DNA of 15,955 nucleotides from JBOICV01 sp050740255 (lineage in GTDB: Bacteria > Pseudomonadota > Gammaproteobacteria > Nevskiales > JBOICV01), in the NCBI GenBank assembly GCA_050740255.1, contig JBOICV010000029.1, positions 1 through 15,955 of the forward strand, written 5' to 3'. The notes under the pieces are model-generated. The model ran no database searches. It saw nothing but the letters and a program-made list of their open reading frames with translations, and had not been told where the DNA came from. A program made the position numbers and the translations under genes. This document shows positions 1 through 11,757 of this stretch, piece by piece. How positions within the stretch are numbered: the first letter of the stretch is position 1; each line of letters opens with the position of its first letter.

Positions 1-587
1 ATGATTTCGGCATCAAGCGCAACATCCTGCGCCTGCTCGCCGAATACGGCTGCCGGATGACAGTCGTTCCGGCGCAGACCCCTGCGGCGGATGTGCTGGC
101 GCTCGCACCCGATGGCATATTCCTGTCGAATGGCCCCGGCGACCCTGAGCCCTGCGACTACGCGATAGCCGCGATTCGCGAGTTCATCGCGACCGACATC
201 CCGGTTCTCGGAATCTGCCTTGGCCACCAGTTGCTCGCGCTCGCGAGCGGCGCGCGCACCGTCAAGATGAAGTTCGGTCACCACGGCGCCAATCATCCGG
301 TGCAGGAGCTGGTCGGCGGCCACGTCTTGATCACCAGCCAGAACCATGGCTTCGCGGTCGACGAAGAATCCCTGCCGACCGAGCTCAAGGCGACGCATCG
401 CTCGCTGTTCGATGGCTCGCTGCAGGGTGTCGCGCGCACCGACTGCCCGGCGTTCGGATTCCAGGGCCACCCGGAAGCGAGCCCCGGCCCCCACGACATG
501 CGTCCGCTGTTCGAGCACTTCGTGTTCCTGATGGTGCGCCGCCTGCAGCAACTGCTGCGCACCCAGCCGACGGCAGCTGAAGGATAG
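1..587 (+). CDS. carA: Carbamoyl-phosphate synthase small subunit, 3' part (5' end outside window)
   Basis: The glutaminase subunit of carbamoyl-phosphate synthetase releases ammonia from glutamine and channels it to CarB for carbamoyl phosphate, the precursor of pyrimidines and arginine. The reading frame is already open at base 3 (DFGIKRNILRLLAEYG), so the gene begins upstream; 194 codons of a protein usually about 380 residues long are present. They cover most of the class I glutamine amidotransferase domain. Visible are the SNGPGDP loop, the nucleophile motif GICLGHQ (Cys codon at 216-218), the MKFGHHGANHPV segment, and the His/Glu pair in GHPEASPG. It ends with TAG 11 bp before carB, the usual carAB operon arrangement. 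Nothing suggests that it is broken; the truncation is only the window edge. Confidence 0.97.
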   Translation, partial: DFGIKRNILRLLAEYGCRMTVVPAQTPAADVLALAPDGIFLSNGPGDPEPCDYAIAAIREFIATDIPVLGICLGHQLLALASGARTVKMKFGHHGANHPVQELVGGHVLITSQNHGFAVDEESLPTELKATHRSLFDGSLQGVARTDCPAFGFQGHPEASPGPHDMRPLFEHFVFLMVRRLQQLLRTQPTAAEG

Positions 588-598
588 ATGGCGCACTG

Positions 599-599
<1 letters not shown>
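588..599 (+). other. Possible three-codon minigene (Met-Ala-His) between carA and carB
   Basis: Directly after the carA TAG the sequence reads ATG GCG CAC TGA, and the A of this TGA is the first base of the carB ATG (a TGATG overlap). The only good Shine-Dalgarno-like string, GAAGGA at 579-584, lies 3 nt from this ATG but 14 nt from the carB ATG. Ribosomes might therefore start here and pass to carB by termination-reinitiation. This is seen in sequence only; translation of the minigene is inference. Confidence 0.3.
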
Positions 600-3826
<3,227 letters not shown>

Positions 3827-3838
3827 CAGGGGCATTTA

Positions 3839-4321
3839 ATGGCTGCGGTACGTACCCCACTCACGGCGCGGGGCGCCGAGAAATTGCGCGTCGAGCTCGA
3901 CCAGCTCAGGCGTGTCGCGCGTCCGAATGTAATCAAGGCGATTGCGGAAGCGCGCGCGCATGGCGATTTGCGCGAGAACGCCGAATATCACGCGGCACGC
4001 GAGCAGCAGAGCTTCATCGAGGGCCGCATCGCCGAGATCGAATCCAAGCTGGGGAACGCGCAAGTGATCGACGTCACCAAGCTGCCCGCTGCCGACAAGG
4101 TGATATTTGGCGCTACCGTCGTGGTATCGGATACCAACAACGGCGAGGAGCTGACCTATCAAATCGTCGGCGAGGACGAAGCCGACATCAAAGCCGGCCT
4201 GATTTCCATCAACTCCCCTATCGCGCGCGCCTTGATCGGCAAGAATGAAGGCGACGAAGTCGAAGTGAACGTGCCCAGCGGCCTACGCAGCTTCGAAATC
4301 GTTTCCGTCCACTACCGGTAA
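3839..4321 (+). CDS. greA: Transcription elongation factor GreA
   Basis: GreA inserts its coiled coil into the secondary channel of RNA polymerase and stimulates cleavage of the backtracked RNA 3' end, rescuing stalled complexes. The protein has 160 residues, the family length (158 in E. coli). The N-terminal coiled coil is recognisable from LTARGAEKLRVELDQLRRV, and its tip carries HGDLRENAEYHAAREQQ with the acidic D and E that act on the catalytic metal. The C-terminal FKBP-like domain has NAQVIDVTKLP, VIFGATV and SPIARALIGK. AGGGG at 3828-3832 precedes the ATG by 6 nt. It lies 12 bp after carB, so it is probably cotranscribed with carAB, as in Pseudomonas-type genomes. In the usual synteny yhbY comes next; here three other genes intervene. 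Confidence 0.97.
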   Translation: MAAVRTPLTARGAEKLRVELDQLRRVARPNVIKAIAEARAHGDLRENAEYHAAREQQSFIEGRIAEIESKLGNAQVIDVTKLPAADKVIFGATVVVSDTNNGEELTYQIVGEDEADIKAGLISINSPIARALIGKNEGDEVEVNVPSGLRSFEIVSVHYR

Positions 4322-4326
4322 GCACC

Positions 4327-4370
4327 GGGTTCAATCATCGGCGGTAAGCCATTGAACCTACAAGGGTTCA
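4327..4370 (+). repeat. Alternating inverted repeats after greA (two mutually exclusive hairpins)
   Basis: GGTTCAAT (4328-4335) is perfectly complementary to ATTGAACC (4351-4358), with a 15-nt loop. The same second arm can instead pair through TGAACC (4353-4358) with GGTTCA (4365-4370) across a 6-nt loop. GGGTTCA occurs as a direct repeat at 4327-4333 and 4364-4370. No T-tract follows, so this is not a typical intrinsic terminator. It may be a greA 3' end structure, a protein-binding site or a leader switch for the next operon; none of these is proven. Confidence 0.4.
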
Positions 4371-4413
4371 GTGATATCGTCCGTTTGTAGTAGATTGGGC
4401 TATTAAATAATGG

Positions 4414-4437
4414 CGGAACCCTGGTTTGGGGTATCCG
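4414..4437 (+). promoter_or_regulatory. Imperfect stem-loop in the leader of the DUF1329 gene
   Basis: CGGAACCC (4414-4421) pairs with GGGTATCCG (4429-4437) around a 7-nt loop, leaving one bulged base. It lies about 40 bp before the DUF1329 start and about 27 bp before its Shine-Dalgarno sequence. The region just upstream (4398-4411, GGCTATTAAATAAT) is the most AT-rich of the gap and could hold a -10 element, but no well-spaced -35 is visible. It could be an operator or a 5'-UTR hairpin. Confidence 0.25.
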
Positions 4438-4477
4438 TTTCCGGGGAGGCGAGGGTAAGCTACGGAGGGGGAGAATC

Positions 4478-5827
4478 ATGCGGCATAAGCGGGCGAGCAG
4501 CGTCGCAATATTGTTGGTGTCAGTTTGGGCTGGCGCGGCCAACGCCAAGGTAAGCGCGGAAGAGAGCGCGCGGCTCGGCCAGGATTTGACGCCGATCGGC
4601 GCGGAAAAGGCCGCGAGCGTCGACGGCAGCATTCCGGAGTGGGCCGGTGGCTTGCCGCAACACGGCGAGTTGGTCGGCTACTGGCCGCAAAACCTGTTCA
4701 AGGACGATGCTGCGCTTTACACCATCACCGGTGCAAATCTGGCGCAATACCGCGACCAGCTCTCGGCCGGACATCAGGCGCTGTTGCAGCGCTACCCCAG
4801 TTATAAGATGACGGTGTATCCATCGCGCCGCAGTGTGGCTTTCCCGCAAGCTATTTACGACGCAACCAAGGCCAATGCCGCCACTACCTTTCTTGAGGGC
4901 GGCAAACCCGACGGTTTGCGTGGCGCGCGGCTTGGCTTTCCCTTTCCTATCCCGCAAACCGGCGCGGAGTTGATCTGGAACCACCGGCTCAAGTATCGGG
5001 GCGAAGCAGTGCGGCGCTATAACAACCAGGCCATCGTGCTGCCCAGTGGCAGCATCACTCTCACCAAGCTGGTCGAGGATGTGATCTTCCCCTACGGCAG
5101 TATGAAAAATCCGCAGCCCTTCGACAAGCCGGATAGCGTCTCGATTTACTACTTGTCCAATGTGGTCGCGCCGCCGCGCGTGGCCGGCCAGTTTCTGCTG
5201 GCCTGGGAACATCCAGAGGACCGCAGCGCCTGGATTTACAACCCGGCCTTGCGCCGCATCCGCCGCGCGCCCTCCGTCGCCTACGACAACCCCTACGAAG
5301 GCACGGACGGCAACCAGTTTTACGATCAGGTGGACATGTTCAACGGCGCGCTCGACCGCTATACCTGGAAGCTGGTGGGTAAGCGGGAAATGATCGTCGG
5401 CTACAACCCGGACCGGATGATCCAGCAGGGCCTGAAATACGGCGAAATCGTCAAGAAAAGCCATCTCAACCAGGACTTGGGGCGCTACGAGCTGCACCGC
5501 GTATGGATCGTCGAAGCGGACAATGTCCCGGGCTTGCGGCATAGCTTCAAGAAGCGCGTGATGTACATCGACGAGGACAGCTGGACCATCGCCATGGTGG
5601 ACTGCTACGACCAGCGCGATCAACTCTGGAAGTTCCAGGAAGGTCATCTGCTGTCGGTCACCAACATCCAGTTCGGCACCACCGTGCCCGAGACCATTTA
5701 CGATTTGCAGTCTGGTGGTTACTTCGTGACCACTTTGTTCACGGAGGACAAGTCGCCGGATTTTTCCGTCACCTTCGACAAACAATACTTCACGCCGGAC
5801 AACGTGAAGAAGGGCATCAAGCGCTAG
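4478..5827 (+). CDS. Secreted DUF1329 family protein
   Basis: This 449-residue protein is a full-length DUF1329 member, a family (typically about 450 residues) often annotated as an outer-membrane lipoprotein-sorting-like protein related to LolA/LolB folds. Its biochemical role is not established. It has a basic start and a hydrophobic segment ending in AANA|K, so a signal peptidase I site after residue 23 is likely. There is no lipobox cysteine, so it should be soluble in the periplasm or loosely attached to the outer membrane. The family signature LGQDLTPIGAEKA follows directly after the signal, with IPEWAGG next. GGAGGGGGA at 4464-4472 is a very strong ribosome site. In pseudomonads relatives often sit with DUF1302 and RND-type genes; here it leads a kinase-regulator pair 27 bp downstream, which suggests a role in signal perception (inference). 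Confidence 0.88.
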   Translation: MRHKRASSVAILLVSVWAGAANAKVSAEESARLGQDLTPIGAEKAASVDGSIPEWAGGLPQHGELVGYWPQNLFKDDAALYTITGANLAQYRDQLSAGHQALLQRYPSYKMTVYPSRRSVAFPQAIYDATKANAATTFLEGGKPDGLRGARLGFPFPIPQTGAELIWNHRLKYRGEAVRRYNNQAIVLPSGSITLTKLVEDVIFPYGSMKNPQPFDKPDSVSIYYLSNVVAPPRVAGQFLLAWEHPEDRSAWIYNPALRRIRRAPSVAYDNPYEGTDGNQFYDQVDMFNGALDRYTWKLVGKREMIVGYNPDRMIQQGLKYGEIVKKSHLNQDLGRYELHRVWIVEADNVPGLRHSFKKRVMYIDEDSWTIAMVDCYDQRDQLWKFQEGHLLSVTNIQFGTTVPETIYDLQSGGYFVTTLFTEDKSPDFSVTFDKQYFTPDNVKKGIKR

Positions 5828-5854
5828 CATCTCGCTGGCGCGGGGAGAAACACT

Positions 5855-7672
5855 GTGACTCAACGCTTCATATTCAGTGCGCTCGCCGGCGTCGCACTAG
5901 GCACGCTGGCTTTTCTGATCGGCCTCAGCCGGACTTTTGATCTGAGCGAGCACAACGCGGCGCTTGAGTCGCTGCGCCAACTCAAAACCGTCGACAGCCG
6001 CTTGAACGAAGAAACCTTGCGTGCGCGCCTGGCGATTGATCCGGATTCCACCGCCCTGATTGATATGCTGCCCAAGGTCAGCGCAGCCGTCGGCGGCTTG
6101 TCGGAAGGCGCGCACGCGTTGCTGGGCCGTACCGACGACACGGTAGACACCAGCTTGGCGGCTTACAAGCAGGCCATGGACGAGAAGCTCGTGCTGGTCG
6201 AGGAATTCGAGACCCAGAACTTGCTGCTGGTGGAATCCATCGACACCATCCGCCGCATCAGCGCCGAGTTGCTGGCTGGCTTGCCGGCAAAGATGCGCGA
6301 TGAACGCCTGCGCGTGCTGACGCTGACCAAGGAAGTGCTGGAGTACGGGCTGTTGCCGGCGCCGGAGAACGAACAAGTGGTGGCCGAACTTGGCGTGGAC
6401 ACGGCGCGGATGGCGCCGTTCCTGCCGGAGGAGATCCAGTTTCAGGCGGTACAACTCAGCACCCGCACCAATGCCGTGCTGACCCAGCGCCAGACCAGCG
6501 CCGATTTATTGAACCGCATCCTGCAGGCACCGACGGTGGAAACGCTCGGCAAACTGGAAGCTGACTACGACGTGTTTCACGGCCAACGCCTGGAGCGCGC
6601 TGAATTCTTCCGCCGCCTGTTATTGGGCTATGCCGTGGCGCTACTGCTGGTGCTGGCTTATCTGGGCTGGCGTCTGCGCAATAGCTATCTCGATCTGAAC
6701 AAGGCCAACTACAAGCTGGCGCGGACCAATGAGACGCTGGAGCAGCGCGTACAGGAACGCACGCGTGATCTGTCCAAGGCCTACGAGGCGCTCAAGGCGT
6801 CACAGTCGCAGATGGTGCAGTCGGAGAAGATGGCCACCTTGGGCCAGATGGTTGCCGGCGTGTCGCACGAGATCAACACGCCGCTCGGCTATGTGCGCAG
6901 CAACCTCGAGCTGGTGCGTGGCATGTTCGAGGATCTGGGCCGGCTGGTCGGGCAGTACGCGCGCACGCTGGGTTTGATGCGCGAGCACACCGTGGACGAA
7001 ACCCAGATCGCCAAAGCTTTCGAAGAGCTGACGCTGGCCGAGGCGGAACTCGATCCGACGGCGATGATCGAGGAGTCCGGCCAGTTGCTCCAAGACGGCA
7101 CCCACGGCCTGGATCAGATCGGTGAACTGGTCAACAACCTCAAGAACTTCAGCCGGCTGGATCGCACCCGTCTGGACAGTTTCGACATTAACAAGGGTTT
7201 GGATTCCACACTCAATATCTGCAAACACATGTTCAAGGATGGCATCCAGATCGTGCGCAACTACGGCACGGTGCCGCAAATCCAGTGCGCACCCTCGCAG
7301 ATCAACCAGGTGTTCCTGAACGTAGTGACCAATGCCGTGCAGGCCATGAACGGCAAGGGGCAGCTCAAACTGAACACGCGCAGCAGCGGCGGACAGGTGG
7401 CGATCAGCTTCGAGGACAATGGTTGTGGCATGTCGGCGGACGTGTTGGCGCGTGTCTATGAGCCTTTCTTCACCACTAAGGCCGCCGGCAAGGGCACTGG
7501 CCTCGGTATGTCTATCGCGCAGCAAATCGTGCAGGAGCACAGCGGTCGCATCCAGGCTAATTCTCAACCGGGTAAAGGCAGTCAGTTCGTCATCACGCTG
7601 CCCGTTAAGCAGCAAGCGGCCGCTGCAGCGCAGACGCAAGCTCCGCCGCCGCCGCGGGCCGCCACGGCTTGA
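5855..7672 (+). CDS. Membrane sensor histidine kinase with probable DAHL-type periplasmic domain
   Basis: A 605-residue two-component sensor kinase beginning with GTG, 8 nt after GGGGAG (5841-5846). A first membrane helix (about residues 5-24) and a second (about 255-274) bracket a roughly 230-residue, mostly helical periplasmic region. That region resembles the DAHL sensor domain (SLRQLKTVDSRLNEETLRAR near its start). A coiled coil follows (about 275-325; LEQRVQERTRDLSKAYEAL). The dimerisation domain carries H-box SHEINTPLGYVRSN, with phospho-acceptor His338. The ATPase domain has N493 (NAVQAM), D521-G523 (EDNGCGM), an F box (YEPFFTTK) and GTGLGMS (547-553). The 155-residue distance from His338 to Asn493 is long because the helical hairpin is extended. 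The C-terminus is an Ala/Gln/Pro-rich tail. All catalytic boxes are intact. The regulator gene starts 7 bp later, so it is almost certainly the partner; the ligand is unknown. Confidence 0.93.
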   Translation: MTQRFIFSALAGVALGTLAFLIGLSRTFDLSEHNAALESLRQLKTVDSRLNEETLRARLAIDPDSTALIDMLPKVSAAVGGLSEGAHALLGRTDDTVDTSLAAYKQAMDEKLVLVEEFETQNLLLVESIDTIRRISAELLAGLPAKMRDERLRVLTLTKEVLEYGLLPAPENEQVVAELGVDTARMAPFLPEEIQFQAVQLSTRTNAVLTQRQTSADLLNRILQAPTVETLGKLEADYDVFHGQRLERAEFFRRLLLGYAVALLLVLAYLGWRLRNSYLDLNKANYKLARTNETLEQRVQERTRDLSKAYEALKASQSQMVQSEKMATLGQMVAGVSHEINTPLGYVRSNLELVRGMFEDLGRLVGQYARTLGLMREHTVDETQIAKAFEELTLAEAELDPTAMIEESGQLLQDGTHGLDQIGELVNNLKNFSRLDRTRLDSFDINKGLDSTLNICKHMFKDGIQIVRNYGTVPQIQCAPSQINQVFLNVVTNAVQAMNGKGQLKLNTRSSGGQVAISFEDNGCGMSADVLARVYEPFFTTKAAGKGTGLGMSIAQQIVQEHSGRIQANSQPGKGSQFVITLPVKQQAAAAAQTQAPPPPRAATA

Positions 7673-7679
7673 GATCCAA

Positions 7680-8657
7680 ATGACGGGGCCGGCATTCAGC
7701 ATGGACGGGGCGCCGCCCGCCGAGCGACGGTCCCGCGTGCTGTTCGTGGACGATGAGGAGCGCATTCTCACCACCATGCGCGTGATGTTCCGGCGCCAAT
7801 ACGAAGTACATCTGGCCAATAGCGGCGCGATGGCGATGGATTTGCTAAGGCGCCATGACGTGGATGTGATTGTCAGCGATCAGCGCATGCCGGGCATGAC
7901 CGGGGTGGATGTGCTGCGGGCCGCGCGCGAGGTACGGCCGCGCGCGATGCGCGTGCTGCTGACCGGATACTCCGATCTAAACGATATTATCGGCTCGATC
8001 AACGAGGGCGAGATTTTCCGCTTCGTCAACAAGCCCTGGTCGAATGATGCATTGCAAGCAACGGTGGCGCAGGCCGCCGAGACCGCGCGCGGCATGAACG
8101 CAGACGAAGCGGCGCGTCTGAATGCGCGGGAAGATGCGGCAGTGGGGCCGCGCGCCAACGGCGTGCTGGTGCTGGATACCGACACGCCGAACGTGGACGA
8201 GCTTAAACGCGTGCTGTCGGCAGATTTTTCCGTTTATCACGCGCGCAATCTGCAGCAGGCGCTGGATCTGCTTGAGAAACACCCGATTGGTGTTTTGATC
8301 GTGGAGACGATGGTGGACGGCGAACCGGTGTCCGCGCTGTTAAGCGAGCTTAAAAAGCACCACCCGCAGATCGTCGCCATAGTGCTGACGCATCGCAGCG
8401 ACGCGCAGGAAGCCATCGAGCTGATCAACGCGGGTCAGATTTTCCGGCTGCTGATCAAGCCGGTGCGGGACGGCATCTGCAAGCTCAGCGTTCGGCACGG
8501 CATGACGCGCCATGACACGCTGGTGCAGTCCCCGACCTTGGTACGGCGTTACACGGTCGAAGCGCCCCGCGCGGCTGCTAACAGCGAAGTTTCGGCCGGC
8601 TTGCTACAGCGTATCCGTCAGCTGCGAACTCTTTTCGGCGCCGCGCCGCCACGCTGA
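7680..8657 (+). CDS. Response regulator with tandem receiver domains, second one lacking the phospho-Asp
   Basis: A 325-residue regulator. The start is taken as ATG 7680, just past the kinase stop; an in-frame ATG at 7701 is also possible, and the ribosome site is weak (GAGAT). Receiver 1 (about 19-130) is complete: acidic pair D24/D25, phospho-acceptor D67 (VSDQRMPGM), T95 (LLTGYSD) and K118 (FVNKPW). Receiver 2 (about 160-270) repeats the same layout. SDAQEAIELINAGQIFRLLIKP parallels SDLNDIIGSINEGEIFRFVNKP in receiver 1. However, the acceptor position is E209 (LIVETMVDG), and only one acidic residue (D166) is seen at the metal site; T237 and K260 remain. No DNA-binding, HD-GYP, GGDEF or ATPase output domain follows; the last ~55 residues are basic and unrecognised. 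It should signal by protein contact, with the second receiver perhaps locked in an active-like state (inference). Confidence 0.9.
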   Translation: MTGPAFSMDGAPPAERRSRVLFVDDEERILTTMRVMFRRQYEVHLANSGAMAMDLLRRHDVDVIVSDQRMPGMTGVDVLRAAREVRPRAMRVLLTGYSDLNDIIGSINEGEIFRFVNKPWSNDALQATVAQAAETARGMNADEAARLNAREDAAVGPRANGVLVLDTDTPNVDELKRVLSADFSVYHARNLQQALDLLEKHPIGVLIVETMVDGEPVSALLSELKKHHPQIVAIVLTHRSDAQEAIELINAGQIFRLLIKPVRDGICKLSVRHGMTRHDTLVQSPTLVRRYTVEAPRAAANSEVSAGLLQRIRQLRTLFGAAPPR

Positions 8658-9034
8658 AATTTTCGCGGTCCGCGAGGTCGTGGGTCGCGTTCGGTTCTAC
8701 GCTCAGGGCGCACCCAGACCGGCTTTGGTTTCGCGCGCTTCGGCTTCTTGGGTTTTTTCACGGGTTTCTTGCGATAAACGGTAAGCACAAAGCCCAGCTG
8801 CTGAATCGGCGCAGCATCCAGCCGCGTGCAGAGGGTTTCTATCATGCTGGTTCGCGCCGGCCGTTCCGTCGCGGGTAAGCGCAGTTTCATCAGCTCATGG
8901 TGCGCCAGGCTGGCGCCCAACTCGGCCACTACCGCATCGGTCAAGCCGGCATTGCCTATCGTGACCACGGGCTTGAGCGCATGGGCACGCGCCTTGAGGG
9001 CGCGGCGCTGTTCGGCGGGAATCTGGGTGGGCAT
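8618..9034 (-). CDS. yhbY: YhbY family CRM-domain RNA-binding protein with long basic tail
   Basis: YhbY is a ribosome-assembly-associated RNA-binding protein that binds pre-50S particles. The CRM domain fills residues about 5-87: EQRRALKARAHALKPVV, the GxxG loop in TIGNAGLTDAVVAEL, and HHELMKLRL, matching E. coli YhbY throughout. The protein has 138 residues where E. coli has 97. The extra ~50 residues (88-138) are almost all Lys, Arg and Pro, probably a disordered RNA-binding tail. The start is placed at 9034 because the family N-terminus aligns there; no clear ribosome site is seen, and an in-frame ATG five codons upstream is an alternative. The open frame extends much further (to 9550), but that part is antisense to rlmE. 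Its last 40 bp overlap the convergent response-regulator gene. It is divergent from rlmE, as in E. coli. Confidence 0.93.
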   Translation of the reverse strand: MPTQIPAEQRRALKARAHALKPVVTIGNAGLTDAVVAELGASLAHHELMKLRLPATERPARTSMIETLCTRLDAAPIQQLGFVLTVYRKKPVKKPKKPKRAKPKPVWVRPERRTERDPRPRGPRKFQRGGAAPKRVRS

Positions 9035-9097
9035 GACGCAGTGTATCATGCGATATACGCAAGCCATTGATCGCACAGGACTTAACGACGAAAACGC
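9035..9097. promoter_or_regulatory. Divergent yhbY/rlmE intergenic region
   Basis: These 63 bp must hold the start signals of both yhbY (leftward) and rlmE (rightward) unless transcription enters from elsewhere. It has an AT-rich core (GTATCATGCGATATACGC, 9042-9059), but I could not fit a well-spaced -35/-10 pair in either direction. Assignment as a promoter region rests on gene orientation only. Confidence 0.35.
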
Positions 9098-9733
9098 ATG
9101 GCTCGAAGCAAAAGCAGCGGACGCTGGCTGGCGGAACACCACAGCGATCAATACGTAAAGCAGGCCCGCGCGGCCGGCTATCGCTCGCGTGCGGCCTTCA
9201 AGCTGGCGCAAATCCAGGCCAAGGACCGAATCCTGCGGCCCGGCATGACCATCGTGGACCTGGGGGCCGCGCCGGGCGGCTGGAGCCAGTGTGCCGCTGA
9301 AATTCTGAAAGATCGGGGGCATATTGTCGCGCTCGATATTCTGCTGATGGAGCCCTTGTCCGGCGTGACCTTCCTGCAAGGCGATTTCCGCGACGCTGAG
9401 CCATTGGTGGCTCTGGAGGATGCCTTGGGGGGTAGGGCGCCAGACCTTGTTTTGTCGGATATGGCCCCCAATATGAGTGGAGTGGGCTCTGCGGACCAGG
9501 CGGCCGCCCTGTATCTGGCAGAGCTGGCGCGTGATTTTGCGCTTCAGCATCTGCGGTCAGGCGGCGATTTTCTGGTGAAGATTTTCCAAGGTGAGGGCTT
9601 CGACGCTTATCTGAAAAGTCTGCGCGCAGAGTTTAAAAGCGTGGCGGTGCGCAAGCCGGAAGCCTCGCGTGCGCGCAGCGCCGAGACTTATCTGCTCGCA
9701 CGCGGTCTAAAACAGCGTGGTGGGGTAAACTAA
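9098..9733 (+). CDS. rlmE: 23S rRNA (uridine-2'-O) methyltransferase RlmE (FtsJ/RrmJ)
   Basis: RlmE methylates the 2'-O of U2552 (E. coli numbering) in the 23S rRNA A-loop using S-adenosylmethionine, a late step of 50S maturation. The protein has 211 residues (209 in E. coli). The SAM-binding motif is VDLGAAPGGWSQ (53-64), and the catalytic tetrad is complete: K35 (SRAAFK), D121 (SDMAPNMSG), K161 (VKIFQGEGF) and E196 (SRARSAETY). The start at 9098 gives the family N-terminus (RWLAEHHSDQYVKQA) but lacks a good ribosome site, because AGGA at 9077-9080 is 17 nt away. It lies 35 bp before ftsH, as in the E. coli rlmE-ftsH heat-shock operon. Confidence 0.97.
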   Translation: MARSKSSGRWLAEHHSDQYVKQARAAGYRSRAAFKLAQIQAKDRILRPGMTIVDLGAAPGGWSQCAAEILKDRGHIVALDILLMEPLSGVTFLQGDFRDAEPLVALEDALGGRAPDLVLSDMAPNMSGVGSADQAAALYLAELARDFALQHLRSGGDFLVKIFQGEGFDAYLKSLRAEFKSVAVRKPEASRARSAETYLLARGLKQRGGVN

Positions 9734-9755
9734 GCGCTGAAAAAGCAGTTTTGCC

Positions 9756-9760
9756 GAGGA
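9756..9760 (+). promoter_or_regulatory. Ribosome binding site that sets the TTG start of ftsH
   Basis: GAGGA lies 8 nt before the TTG at 9769. The upstream in-frame TTG at 9751 has no such site and precedes it, so 9769 is preferred. Confidence 0.6.
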
Positions 9761-9768
9761 CAAAAAGC

Positions 9769-11685
<1,917 letters not shown>

Positions 11686-11701
11686 TTGTTTTTTCGCTGC
11701 A

Positions 11702-11735
11702 CAACATGCCCGCGCTAGCGGGCATGTTGCTTTAA
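11702..11735 (+). terminator. Probable intrinsic terminator after ftsH
   Basis: A perfect 12-bp stem, CAACATGCCCGC (11702-11713) with GCGGGCATGTTG (11718-11729), closes a GCTA loop. It begins 17 bp after the ftsH stop and is followed by CTTTAAG. The T-tract is short, so termination may be partial or Rho-assisted, with some readthrough into folP. Confidence 0.65.
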
Positions 11736-11757
11736 GGGACTTGAGAAGGTACTGGGG

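Noticed and set aside
4324..4345. GGTTCAATC resembling a tRNA T-loop, suggesting a tRNA remnant after greA
   Set aside because: The flanking bases give only about three T-stem pairs and no acceptor or anticodon arm is present.
4520..5863. 447-codon open frame antisense to the DUF1329 gene
   Set aside because: It mirrors the sense gene codon by codon and has no family similarity; the sense frame has a signal peptide and a strong ribosome site.
7419..7679. Upstream extension of the response-regulator frame into the kinase gene
   Set aside because: The extra residues are an out-of-frame reading of the kinase ATPase domain; receiver similarity starts only after ATG 7680.
9035..9550. Upstream extension of yhbY antisense to rlmE
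   Set aside because: The CRM family N-terminus aligns at 9034 and the rest is antisense to a conserved gene.
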